Shown piece after piece: positions 1-8,777 of a stretch of DNA of 40,399 bases. Under the pieces are notes generated by a model. That model did not search any database and was not told the origin of the DNA. It saw only the letters and a program-made list of their open reading frames with translations. The DNA comes from an uncultured Stomatobaculum sp. (GTDB lineage: Bacteria; Bacillota; Clostridia; Lachnospirales; Lachnospiraceae): positions 1 through 40,399 of the forward strand of contig NZ_CALEYG010000007.1 of assembly GCF_937924975.1 (NCBI RefSeq), in the 5' to 3' direction. The position numbers were made by a program, and so were the translations under genes. How positions within the stretch are numbered: the first letter of the stretch is position 1; each line of letters begins with the position of its first letter.

Positions 1-3000
1 GTGAGCACCGTATAGCTCGTGAGGTTCGCAGCCGGGTTGGTCGCCGGGTGCCCCGCCGGGCTTCCGTCGTTCAGTGTATATACAATCGGATAGGAGATCG
101 GCGTGCTGCTCCACTTTGCATAATACTGTTTGTTCTCGGCATCCATGGTGCGAAGGCTCGTAACCGGTGTTCCCGTGAGGCCCGCGTTGTCATACCAGCC
201 GAGGAAACCATAGCCGGTTCGCGTTGCCGGATTGATTGTGATATCCGCATCTTCGACCGTGTAATTCGAAACCGTGTTCGGATTGGTCGCCGGATGTCCC
301 GCAGGGGTGCCGTCATTCAGGTTCCACTGAACCGTATAGTTCTTTGCCGCGCTCCACTTCGCATAGAAATGCTTATTTGCCGCATCGCTCACCGGGAAAC
401 CCGTGACCGGGGAACCCGTGAATGCCGGGTTCTCATACCAGCCTTCAAAGTCGTAACCGGTGCGCGTTGCCGGAGCCAGGGTGATGTTCGGGTCGAGTAC
501 GGTATAACTCGTGACCGTGTTAGGATTCACCGCCGGGTGTCCCGCCGGTGTTCCGTCATTCAATGTATATACAATTGTATAGCTGTCGGCCGCACTCCAC
601 TTTGCGTAGTACTGCTTGTTCTCGGCATCCATGGTGCGAATGCGCGTTACCGGCGTACCCGTTAAGCCCGCGTTGTCATACCAACCGAGGAAGGTATAGC
701 CGTTTCGGGTGGCCGGGTTGACGGTGATGTCCGTATCTTCGACCGTGTAGTTCGAAACCGTGTTCGGATTGGTCGCCGGGTGACCCGCCGGGGTACCGTC
801 ATTCAGGTTCCACTGAACCGTATAGCTCTTTGCCGCACTCCACTTTGCATAGTAGTGCTTATTTTCGGCGTCTGCGGGATTGAAACCCGTAATCGGCGTG
901 CCGCTGAGACCCGCGTTGTCGTACCAGCCCTCGAAGTCGTAACCGGTTCGCGTTGCCGGCTGCAGCGTGACAGGCGAATCCAGTACCGTATAGGTACTCA
1001 CCGTGTTTGGATTGGTCGCCGGGTGACCGGCGGGGCTGCCGTCATTCAGCGTATACGTGACAGTGTAACTGTTGGCACTGCTCCACTTTGCATAAAAGGT
1101 CTTGGGCGCAGCATCCATCGCCGAGAAGCTGTTAATCGGAGAACCCGAGAAGCTCGGATTGTCATACCAGCCCCCGAAGGTATAGCCGTTTCGAAGCGCG
1201 GGCACCACGTTGATATTGCCGCCGCCGTTTGTGAGCACCGTGTAGCTCGTGAGATTCGCAGCCGGGTTGGTCGCCGGGTGCCCTGCGGGCGTGCTGTCAT
1301 TCAGCACGTAGGTGATCGGGTAGGTAATCGGCGTGGTATCCCACTTCGCATAGTAGCTCTTATTCTCCGCGTCCATGGTGCGGAGGGTCGTTACCGGTGT
1401 TCCCGTGAGGCCCGGGTTATCGTACCAGCCGAGGAAACTATAACCGGGGCGAGTCGCCGGACGCACGGTCATATCCGCATCCAAAACGGTATAACTTGCA
1501 ACTGTATTCGGGTTGCTTGCCGGGTGTCCCGCAGGTGCACTGTCATTCAAATTCCATTGCACCGTATACGTCTTTGCGGCACTCCACTTTGCATAGTACT
1601 GCTTATCCGCGGCATCCGCGGTGCGAAGTGTCGTGACCGGGGACCCGCTGAGCGCGGCATTCTCATACCAGCCGAGGAAATCGTAACCGGTTCTGGCAGC
1701 GGGCTGCAGGGCAAGATCCGCATCCAGAACGCTGTAGCTCGTCACGGTGTTCGGATTGTTTGCCGGGTGCCCCGCGGGCGCACTGTCATTTAAGTTCCAC
1801 TGCACGGCATAGTTCTTTGCGGCACTCCACTTTGCATAGTAGTGCTTGTTCTCCGCATCGCTCGTCGAAAAGCCGGTAATCGGGGACCCCGTAAGCGCCG
1901 CGTTGTCATACCAGCCCTCGAAGTCATAACCGTTCCTTGTTGCGGGGGAGAGCGTAACATTTGCGTCCAACACCGTATAACTTGTCACGGTGTTCGGATT
2001 GGTCGCCGGGTGTCCCGCAGGCGTCGCATCGTTCAGCGTGTAAGTCACCGTATAGTTGTTTGCGCTGCTCCACTTTGCATAGAAAGTCTTTGCGGCAGCG
2101 TCCGACGCGGGGAAGGTGCTGATCGAAGAACCCGAGAAGCTCGCGTTGTCATACCAACCGAGGAAGGTATAACCGTTTCGAAGCGCGGGTAAGAGGCTAA
2201 TGTTGCCGCTGCCGTTTGTCAGCACCGTATAGCTCGTGAGATTCGCAACCGGATTGGTTGCCGCGTGTCCCGCCGGTGTGCCGTCGTTCAATACATAGTT
2301 GATCGGATATGAAATCGGTGTCGCATCCCACTTTGCATAGTAGTTCTTGTTTGCCGCATCCATGGTGCGGAGGGTCGTGACCGGAGTTCCCGTAAAGCTC
2401 GGATTGTCGTACCAACCGAGGAAGCTGTAGCCGTTCCGCGTTGCAGGCTGAATTGTGACATTCGCATCCGTAACGGTGTAGCTTGCCACCGTGTTCGGAT
2501 TGGTCGCCGAATGTCCCGTAGGGGTACTGTCATTCAAATGCCAGTTCACCGTATAGCGCTTCGGTGCACTCCACTTTGCATAATAGTGCTTGTTCGCCGC
2601 ATCGCTCGTTCGGAAACCGGTAATCGGAGAACCCGAGAGCGCAGCGTTGTCGTACCAGCCCTCAAAGTCATAGCCGGTGCGCATTGCGGGAGCCAGGGTG
2701 ACATTCGAATCCAACACCGTATAGCTCGTAACCGTATTCGGATTGGTCGCCGGGTGTCCTGCCGGGGTAGCGTCATTCAGGCTGTACTGCACCGTATAGC
2801 TTTTCGGCGCACTCCACTTTGCATAAAAGTTCTTAGGCGTCGCATCCATCGCAGAGAAGCTGCTAATCGGCGTTCCCGAGAGCGCGGCATTGTCATACCA
2901 ACCGAGGAAGGTATAGCCGTTTCGGAGCGCCGGAAGCACGTTGATGGTGCCGCTGCCGTTCGTGAGCACTGTGTAGCTCGTTAGATTCGCAGCCGGATTG

Positions 3001-4290
3001 CTCGCCGGGTGTCCGGCCGGTGTGCTGTCATTCAGATGGTAGCGAATCGGATACGAAATCGGCGTTGTATCCCACTTCGCATAGAAATCTTTATTCGCCG
3101 CATCCGCCGTGCGTATCGTAGAAACCGGGCTTCCCGTAAAACCGGGGTTATCGTACCAGCCGAGGAAGGTATAGCCGGGCCGCGTCGCCGGTCGAAGCGC
3201 TGTGTCCGAATCCAGCACCGTATAGTTGGTCAGCGTATTCGGATTGTTTGCGAGATGTCCCGCCGGTGTGCTGTCATTCAAGTGATAGCGCACGGTATAG
3301 CTGTTTGCACTGCTCCACTTCGCATAAAGGACGAAGTTGTGCATATTCGCGGGACTGCTCGTGTTGATTCCGGAAATCGGAGTTGTGAGTCCGGGATTCG
3401 TATACCAGCCCAGGAAGGTATAGCCTCTTCTCGTCGGATTCGCAAAGTTGATGTTCGGGCTGGTCACATTGAAGCTGCCGGGGTTTGTCGCCGGATTGCT
3501 TGCCCGCTGCCCGGCGCTGTCATTCATATGGTAAGTAATGCTGTACTGCAGCGGCGTGCTCCACTTCGCATAGATGCGGGTCGGATTGCTGTCGCCCTGC
3601 TCCGTCTCGATGACCGCCGGTGCGGGCGTCGTGAGCCCTGCGTCGCGATACCAACCGAGGAAGTTGTAGCCGGTTCTGGTAGGCGCGGCGAGCGTGTGAT
3701 TTGCAGTCTCCACCGTATAGGAAGTGAAGCCCGCATTCGGATTCACCGCAGCTGTGCTCGGCGTATCGTTGAGCTGGTAGGACAGCGTGTAATTTTTCGG
3801 CGTCCACTTTGCATAGTAGTGCCGATTCTTCGCCGGAATCGCGCTCGTAATAAGCTGCGTGACCGGCGTTCCGCTGAGCGCGGCATTCTCATACCAGCCC
3901 TGGAAGGTATAGCCGGGCCAGGTCATGGGCGCAAGCGTCACATTCGGGTCGCTCACACGATAAGAAGTCGCCGTATTCGGATTCACTGCCTGTGCCGCGG
4001 TACGCGAACTCGGATTCACATTGGTCGTATATTGAATCGCATAGTTCTTCGGCGACCAGTTGGCCGTGAGTGTAATCACCCCGTTGTTTGTTTTCGTCAA
4101 ATCCTTCGGCGTCGCACCGTTCCCGTACGTCTTTCCGTCGGATGCGGTCCAGCCCGCAAAGTCAAAACCGTCGACGCTGAAGAGATTTGTGAGATCCACA
4201 TTCACACCGCCCATTACCGTGCGATCCGGCATAGAACCGCTCGCCGTGCGGCCCGCCGGGGCGTTTGCGGCAAATTTAACGGTATAGCGA
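1..4290 (-). repeat. Tandem B-repeat array, mostly 243-bp (81-residue) units in nested super-units
   Basis: The YAKW codons recur with their low-coordinate base at 111, 354, 597, 840, 1083, 1341, 1584, 1827, 2070, 2328, 2571, 2814, 3072, 3315, 3561 and 3804, and a degenerate ANW lies at 4056. Spacing is 243 bp except for three 258-bp steps (1083 to 1341, 2070 to 2328, 2814 to 3072), one of 246 and one of 252. The longer variant carries a TNGSG-type insertion of five residues. Variants at 2962, 2218, 1231 and 1 divide the array into super-units of 744, 987 and 1230 bp. Units nearest the N terminus (3300-4290) are the most diverged. Confidence 0.92.
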
Positions 4291-6650
4291 TGCGAATCTC
4301 TGGTCACGGTACCCGGCAGGTAGGTAATGATATAGGTACCGAGGGCTCTGCTGCCGTTCGTGCCGTTGTCAAAGCTTGTCGGGTCGGAAGCGGTCACCGG
4401 CAGGGTGGGATTTTCCGCTGCCGTAGAGCTGTTGTCAAAATCCACATGGATGGCACTGACACGGTCATTTCCAATCAAGCTTCCGGTGACAACCGCGTCC
4501 GTGAGCGCCCATGTGAGCGCATCTCCCGCCGTCACGTGTCTATCCTTCATTTTGACGGTGAGTTTCCGCGTGATTTGTCCGTTTCCCGCATTGCTGATAT
4601 TGCCGTTGGAGCCCTGAACCTGGAGCTGACTCGAGGGATCCGTCAAATCGATGGTGCCGTTGTTCACAACATTCGCGCCCGCGGGAACGGTAATGGTGTT
4701 GCCGTCCGGATTAATGCTGACACCCGCCGGAACATCACGGGTCAGCGTCGTATCGCCAAGCAGGGTGAGCGGCGCATTGCCGTTCTGGCCGGACCATTCC
4801 ACCGCATCGTCCAAGTTGCTGAAATAGTAGGTCTGACCGTTGCGCTGTGCGACTACCTTTTGAGATGTTACCACAGGAACCGAATCATTGCTGTTCTGAC
4901 CGCTCTGATTATAGCGGCTGAACTCTACGAAAAATCCGCGTACACCGCTGTAATGATTTCTCAAGTCGTTCCATTTGGAACCGTAGTGTACCTGCATACA
5001 GCTCTCGTAGCCCTGTAGCAAGAGACGAAGGGAGTTGGGCTCTCCGGGTTTCCAGTTGGTGTACGCACCGTGGAGAGCGCCGAAACCTTGCATGGTATAC
5101 TCGATATTGGTCTCCGGACCGGACTGCCAGCGAAACGTGCGGTCCTCGGCTGGGCCGGAATTACCGCTGACATTCTGGTTTGCGAACACGCCCGGTGCAG
5201 GCAGGGAATTGTTGTACCAGTGGGGGACGGAGGACGCATCGTTGATTCCGCGAAAGCGAGCGCCGCCGGACCAAGCCGCCTGCGTGGTAATCGCATCCAG
5301 AGCCAAATCCTCATCGCGAGAGGTGATGGTTACCAAATAGCCCTGCATGCCCTCCAGGTAATAGCTCTTTGCGCTGTTATAGCTCTCTGCCCAGCTGATT
5401 GCATTGCTCGGCACATACATATAGTAGTGCTCCGCACTGTCCCCGGCGACCGGGTTCGGAATGGTGCGCTTTGTGATTGTGATGTCAGCCGATGGCGGCA
5501 GACTGTTTTGTCCGTTACCCAGATTGATCTTAAGCTGCTGGCTTGCACCTGCCGAGGGCAGCTTAAACTTTAAGTTCTGCTCAATAAAGTCCTTTGCCTC
5601 AGCTGTGGTCAGCGGTGTCGTAAAGACAATCTGATAAAACTGATGGTTCGTCAGGATATCCGTAATAGTACGGTAACTCTTGCCGGAAGCGGTCGTCCCG
5701 GTTTTCGGCAAGGTGTAAATTCCGCCGTTATCGACTTCGAAGTTGATGGAGCTAATGCCGCTGCCGACGGTATCCTTGACTGTCACTTCTTTTAACTTAT
5801 AGCTGGTTCTCGAAGCATCGCCGTCATAGTCGATCAACTTAAAGTCAATGCCGAGCGTTGTGCTTCCGCTGCGATAATTGATCACCGCAAAGGGAGAAAA
5901 GTGTTCGGTCTCAGCCTGTAAAATCGGAAGTTCTTCGTCGAGTCCTTCCTCAAGGGTTTCAACCTGATTGAGCTTGTCGTCGATGTGTAGCACGGAGACA
6001 CCTTCGCTCTTCGCGTCTTCGTTATCTGTTTTCATATCCGACACTTCGGCGGAGACGATACTCACATTCCGGAAAGAGACCGAAAGCGCCCCCTTACTGC
6101 TGTCCGGCTGAATTTCCTCACCGGCTGCATTTAAGACACTCAAATCGCAGAGGAATTGGGCAGTCGCCGTCTTTCCCTCTGTGTCCGCATGCTCGGCTAT
6201 CTTGGCGAGCACTTCTTTCTCTTCTTCTTCCGTGAGGTGACGCGCGCGGAGGTTTGCTCCCTCCGGCAATACACCGGCAGGTGCCGTGACTTCAATCTCT
6301 ACCCCATCCAATGTTGTATGCAAAATTTGCGCGGCATTGGACGGTGTCCCCCAGCGAACATTACCCGCAAGAATATCTCCTACCGTCTTCGCTTCCGCAA
6401 TGTTTTTGCTTGCATCGGAAGGCGTTGCATCGGAAGGACTCGCATTGTACCTCCCTTGCAATTCACGCTGAAGCCTACGCTGTGCATCCTTGGACAGCGC
6501 CAAGTCGTTCACCAGTTCAGCGTCCTCTCGAAACGCTTCCTCGGAGGTTGCCGCAAAGGCAGGCATTGCGGTGGTCATATTCAAAGTCAGCATGGCAGTG
6601 CTGAGTAAACCTGCGAGTAAGCGCTTCGGCCAGTTCTTTCGGTGTCCCAT
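1..6650 (-). CDS. Large secreted surface protein with C-type-lectin-like domain and InlB B-repeats (3' end beyond window)
   Basis: An uninterrupted minus-strand frame runs from an ATG at 6650 to the window edge, giving 2216 complete codons and no stop. An AAGGAG ribosome site lies about 12 bases upstream. Residues 1-33 form a signal peptide (basic start, hydrophobic core, AFA cleavage site), followed by a linker containing PSDATPSDA. Residues about 412-575 resemble a C-type lectin fold: GYLVTITS at 437-444, WKPGEPN at 533-539, E549 and KWND at 559-562, which match the calcium and sugar-binding EPN and WND motifs of that family. From about residue 790 the protein is a tandem array of InlB B-repeat (Flg_new/Listeria-Bacteroides repeat) units, each with GY-F-GWY and YAKW motifs. 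The expected role is adhesion or glycan binding at the cell surface. The anchor, if any, is not visible because the C terminus is outside the window. The frame is certain; the ligand is unknown. Confidence 0.93.
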   Translation of the reverse strand, partial: MGHRKNWPKRLLAGLLSTAMLTLNMTTAMPAFAATSEEAFREDAELVNDLALSKDAQRRLQRELQGRYNASPSDATPSDASKNIAEAKTVGDILAGNVRWGTPSNAAQILHTTLDGVEIEVTAPAGVLPEGANLRARHLTEEEEKEVLAKIAEHADTEGKTATAQFLCDLSVLNAAGEEIQPDSSKGALSVSFRNVSIVSAEVSDMKTDNEDAKSEGVSVLHIDDKLNQVETLEEGLDEELPILQAETEHFSPFAVINYRSGSTTLGIDFKLIDYDGDASRTSYKLKEVTVKDTVGSGISSINFEVDNGGIYTLPKTGTTASGKSYRTITDILTNHQFYQIVFTTPLTTAEAKDFIEQNLKFKLPSAGASQQLKINLGNGQNSLPPSADITITKRTIPNPVAGDSAEHYYMYVPSNAISWAESYNSAKSYYLEGMQGYLVTITSRDEDLALDAITTQAAWSGGARFRGINDASSVPHWYNNSLPAPGVFANQNVSGNSGPAEDRTFRWQSGPETNIEYTMQGFGALHGAYTNWKPGEPNSLRLLLQGYESCMQVHYGSKWNDLRNHYSGVRGFFVEFSRYNQSGQNSNDSVPVVTSQKVVAQRNGQTYYFSNLDDAVEWSGQNGNAPLTLLGDTTLTRDVPAGVSINPDGNTITVPAGANVVNNGTIDLTDPSSQLQVQGSNGNISNAGNGQITRKLTVKMKDRHVTAGDALTWALTDAVVTGSLIGNDRVSAIHVDFDNSSTAAENPTLPVTASDPTSFDNGTNGSRALGTYIITYLPGTVTRDSHRYTVKFAANAPAGRTASGSMPDRTVMGGVNVDLTNLFSVDGFDFAGWTASDGKTYGNGATPKDLTKTNNGVITLTANWSPKNYAIQYTTNVNPSSRTAAQAVNPNTATSYRVSDPNVTLAPMTWPGYTFQGWYENAALSGTPVTQLITSAIPAKNRHYYAKWTPKNYTLSYQLNDTPSTAAVNPNAGFTSYTVETANHTLAAPTRTGYNFLGWYRDAGLTTPAPAVIETEQGDSNPTRIYAKWSTPLQYSITYHMNDSAGQRASNPATNPGSFNVTSPNINFANPTRRGYTFLGWYTNPGLTTPISGINTSSPANMHNFVLYAKWSSANSYTVRYHLNDSTPAGHLANNPNTLTNYTVLDSDTALRPATRPGYTFLGWYDNPGFTGSPVSTIRTADAANKDFYAKWDTTPISYPIRYHLNDSTPAGHPASNPAANLTSYTVLTNGSGTINVLPALRNGYTFLGWYDNAALSGTPISSFSAMDATPKNFYAKWSAPKSYTVQYSLNDATPAGHPATNPNTVTSYTVLDSNVTLAPAMRTGYDFEGWYDNAALSGSPITGFRTSDAANKHYYAKWSAPKRYTVNWHLNDSTPTGHSATNPNTVASYTVTDANVTIQPATRNGYSFLGWYDNPSFTGTPVTTLRTMDAANKNYYAKWDATPISYPINYVLNDGTPAGHAATNPVANLTSYTVLTNGSGNISLLPALRNGYTFLGWYDNASFSGSSISTFPASDAAAKTFYAKWSSANNYTVTYTLNDATPAGHPATNPNTVTSYTVLDANVTLSPATRNGYDFEGWYDNAALTGSPITGFSTSDAENKHYYAKWSAAKNYAVQWNLNDSAPAGHPANNPNTVTSYSVLDADLALQPAARTGYDFLGWYENAALSGSPVTTLRTADAADKQYYAKWSAAKTYTVQWNLNDSAPAGHPASNPNTVASYTVLDADMTVRPATRPGYSFLGWYDNPGLTGTPVTTLRTMDAENKSYYAKWDTTPITYPITYVLNDSTPAGHPATNPAANLTSYTVLTNGGGNINVVPALRNGYTFGGWYDNPSFSGSPINSFSAMDAAPKTFYAKWSSANSYTVTYTLNDGSPAGHPATNPNTVSTYTVLDSPVTLQPATRTGYDFEGWYDNAGLSGTPITGFNPADAENKHYYAKWSAAKSYTVQWNLNDGTPAGHPATNPNTVSNYTVEDTDITVNPATRNGYTFLGWYDNAGLTGTPVTRIRTMDAENKQYYAKWSAADSYTIVYTLNDGTPAGHPAVNPNTVTSYTVLDPNITLAPATRTGYDFEGWYENPAFTGSPVTGFPVSDAANKHFYAKWSAAKNYTVQWNLNDGTPAGHPATNPNTVSNYTVEDADITINPATRTGYGFLGWYDNAGLTGTPVTSLRTMDAENKQYYAKWSSTPISYPIVYTLNDGSPAGHPATNPAANLTSYTVL

Positions 6651-6704
6651 ATCAGCTAAGCTCCTTCTTGTTATCCAAGAATAATGATATACATGTATTT
6701 TTAT

Positions 6705-6734
6705 ATTCTATCGACACCTACACATAAAAGGCAA
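6705..6734 (-). promoter_or_regulatory. Probable sigma-A promoter of the surface protein gene
   Basis: On the minus strand a -35 element TTGCCT (6729-6734) is followed after 18 bases by a -10 element TAGAAT (6705-6710), placing the start of transcription about 50 bases before the ATG at 6650. A short palindrome (GTTCACTGAAC, 6765-6775) sits upstream of the -35 and could be an operator, but this is untested. Confidence 0.55.
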
Positions 6735-6797
6735 GGACTTTTTTGACAGCTGTTCATATTTTTGGTTCACTGAACGCAGTGCGATCCAAACAGAAAA

Positions 6798-6837
6798 CAG
6801 CAAATCTCGGGAGTGTTTGCTCTCCCGGGATTTGCTG
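6798..6837 (-). terminator. Rho-independent terminator of the rimP-thrS operon
   Basis: Two 16-base arms (6798-6813 and 6822-6837) pair with one mismatch around an 8-base loop. On the minus strand the stem is followed by a T-rich tract (TTTTCTGTTT). It lies 14 bases past the thrS stop, so it closes the long translation cluster and insulates the surface protein gene. Confidence 0.85.
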
Positions 6838-6850
6838 TCAATACGGTTGT

Positions 6851-8755
6851 TTACTGCTCGTTCTGATACTCGGCCGGAACCTCATTGAGGAGTTCCAGCG
6901 ATCTCTCTTCGTTCAGCGTGTCGCACATGTCGAGGAACACGGACAGCGGAACATTCTGAATCTGCTTATTCGAGCCGCGGACATTGATCGAAACCGTCTG
7001 CTCCGCCGCCTCGCGGTCACCCAGAACCAGAATGTACGGCGTCTTGAACTGCTTATAGTTCTTAATCTTCTCCTTCATGTTCCGGTCGGAGTAATCCGCC
7101 TCGGCGCGAATGCCGTTCTTCTGTAAGAGATCGAAGACGCGCTTTGCGTATGCATTGTGCTCCTCGCGAATCGGCACAACGCCGACCTGAGAGGGCGAGA
7201 GCCAGAACGGGAAAATACCCTTAAAGTTCTCGATGATGATGCCGATAAAGCGCTCCAGTGAGCCGTAGATTGCGCGGTGAATGACGACGGGCATCGCCGT
7301 AGTACCGTCTGCCGCCTGATAGCTGAGGCCGAAGTTATGCGGAAGCTGGAAGTCCAGCTGAATCGTTCCGCACTGCCACTCTCTGCCGAGTGCGTCCTTG
7401 ATCTGCAAGTCAATTTTCGGACCGTAGAAAGCGCCGTCGCCCTCGTTGATTTCAAAGCCGCCTTCACCGTACTTGTCGGTGAGAATCTTCTTGAGAGCCG
7501 CCTCCGCGCGGTTCCAGACTTCGATGTCACCCATGAAATCGTCCGGGCGCGTGGAAAGTTCTGCGCGGTAGGTCACACCGAAAGTCGAATAGACCTCATC
7601 CGCAATCGAAATGATATCCGCAATCTCCGCTTCAATCTGATTTTCCGCAACGAAGGTGTGGTCGTCGTCCTGACGGAATTCCTGGACGCGGAACAGGCCG
7701 TTCATCTGACCGGACTTTTCTTTGCGGTGAAGCACATCATATTCCGAATAACGAATCGGGAGCTCTTTGTAGGAGCGGTTCTTCCGCTTGAAGGTGAGCA
7801 TCGCGTTCGGGCAGTTCATCGGCTTCGCTGCCATCGTGTCGAGATTTTCACGATTGTAAAGCACAGAACCCGCCTGAATCTTGACGGTCTTCTTCTCCCC
7901 GTCCTCTTCCGAGGCATTTTCAAGCACGCCCGGAATCTCGGCATCGGCTGCGAGCCAGCCGGAGACGCCCGGCACCATGAACATGTTGTTGATGTAGTGT
8001 GCCCAGTGGCCGGAAATCAACCAGAGTTTTTTGTTGTTGATGAGCGGTGCGGAAATCTCGGTATAGCCGTGGCGCGCCTGCACCTCGCGGCTGTACTTTA
8101 AGAGTGCCTGATAGAGCTTCCAGCCCCGCGGCAGCCAGTACGGCATACCCGGTGCGGTCTCATCGAACATGAAGAGTTCCTGTTCTTTGCCGAGTTTCTT
8201 ATGATCGCGCTCCAGGGCTTCCCGAACCAGCGTGAGATATGCCTTCAGCTCTTCCTTGCTCGGGAAAGCATAGACATAAATCCGCTGTAAACGGTCTCTC
8301 TTCTCGTCGCCGCGCCAGTAAGCACCGGAAACCGACTTAATCTGAAAAGCCGCACCGAGAAGCTCCTGCGAATTCGCAACGTGCGGACCGCGGCAGAGAT
8401 CCTGGTAGTCATCACCGGTCGAGTATACGGTGAGAACCGCATCCTCCGGGAGATCGTCAATCAGCTCGGTCTTGAACTTCTGATCGTGAAACAGTTCTCT
8501 CGCCTCGTCGCGGGAGTACTCCTTCACGCTCCAATCCTCTTTGCGCTTCAGAATCTCGCGCATTTTGTTCTCAATCATCGGGAAATCATCCTGAGTCAGA
8601 TTTCTCGGCAATACAAAGTCGTAGTAAAATCCATCCGCAATCTGCGGTCCGATTGCATACTGCACATTCTCTCTGCCAAAAATTTCAATGACCGCTTTTG
8701 CGAGCACATGTGCCAGAGAGTGGCGATATACCTGAAGATATGCTTCTCTATCCAT
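6851..8755 (-). CDS. thrS: Threonyl-tRNA synthetase lacking the N-terminal TGS domain
   Basis: This 634-residue class II synthetase charges tRNA-Thr with threonine in the cytosol. The protein begins directly with the N2 editing domain (HSLAH at 12-16 and CRGPHV further on, both typical of the ThrRS editing site). The catalytic core follows with motif 2 (around LFRVQEFRQDDDH), motif 3 (GSLERFIG) and the zinc-binding set Cys in MNCPNAM, His in QDDDH and His in VVIHRAIYG. The anticodon-binding domain is at the C terminus (VPIREEHNAYA onwards). The TGS domain present in most ThrRS is absent, and the pnp stop only 22 bases upstream leaves no room for it. Roughly 40 extra residues sit between motif 1 and the zinc cysteine. 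An AAGAAGGA site precedes the ATG. No T-box leader is present; expression seems to follow pnp. Confidence 0.96.
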   Translation of the reverse strand: MDREAYLQVYRHSLAHVLAKAVIEIFGRENVQYAIGPQIADGFYYDFVLPRNLTQDDFPMIENKMREILKRKEDWSVKEYSRDEARELFHDQKFKTELIDDLPEDAVLTVYSTGDDYQDLCRGPHVANSQELLGAAFQIKSVSGAYWRGDEKRDRLQRIYVYAFPSKEELKAYLTLVREALERDHKKLGKEQELFMFDETAPGMPYWLPRGWKLYQALLKYSREVQARHGYTEISAPLINNKKLWLISGHWAHYINNMFMVPGVSGWLAADAEIPGVLENASEEDGEKKTVKIQAGSVLYNRENLDTMAAKPMNCPNAMLTFKRKNRSYKELPIRYSEYDVLHRKEKSGQMNGLFRVQEFRQDDDHTFVAENQIEAEIADIISIADEVYSTFGVTYRAELSTRPDDFMGDIEVWNRAEAALKKILTDKYGEGGFEINEGDGAFYGPKIDLQIKDALGREWQCGTIQLDFQLPHNFGLSYQAADGTTAMPVVIHRAIYGSLERFIGIIIENFKGIFPFWLSPSQVGVVPIREEHNAYAKRVFDLLQKNGIRAEADYSDRNMKEKIKNYKQFKTPYILVLGDREAAEQTVSINVRGSNKQIQNVPLSVFLDMCDTLNEERSLELLNEVPAEYQNEQ

Positions 8756-8777
8756 TTCCTTGTCCTTCTTAATCCTC

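Noticed and set aside
1..4290. CRISPR array suggested by regular repeats.
   Set aside because: The repeats are 243 bp, contiguous, diverged and in frame, coding for B-repeat domains, with no spacers or cas genes.
3009..5018. A 669-codon plus-strand open frame opposite the surface protein gene, and similar shorter ones from 48 to 2984.
   Set aside because: It is antisense to a repeat-rich coding region with strong codon bias; the translations are Arg/Cys/Ile-rich, repeat with the 243-bp period and show no domain, while the minus strand gives a signal peptide and clear repeats.
8756..8777. A T-box or other leader for thrS.
   Set aside because: Only 22 bases separate pnp and thrS, far too short for a T-box.
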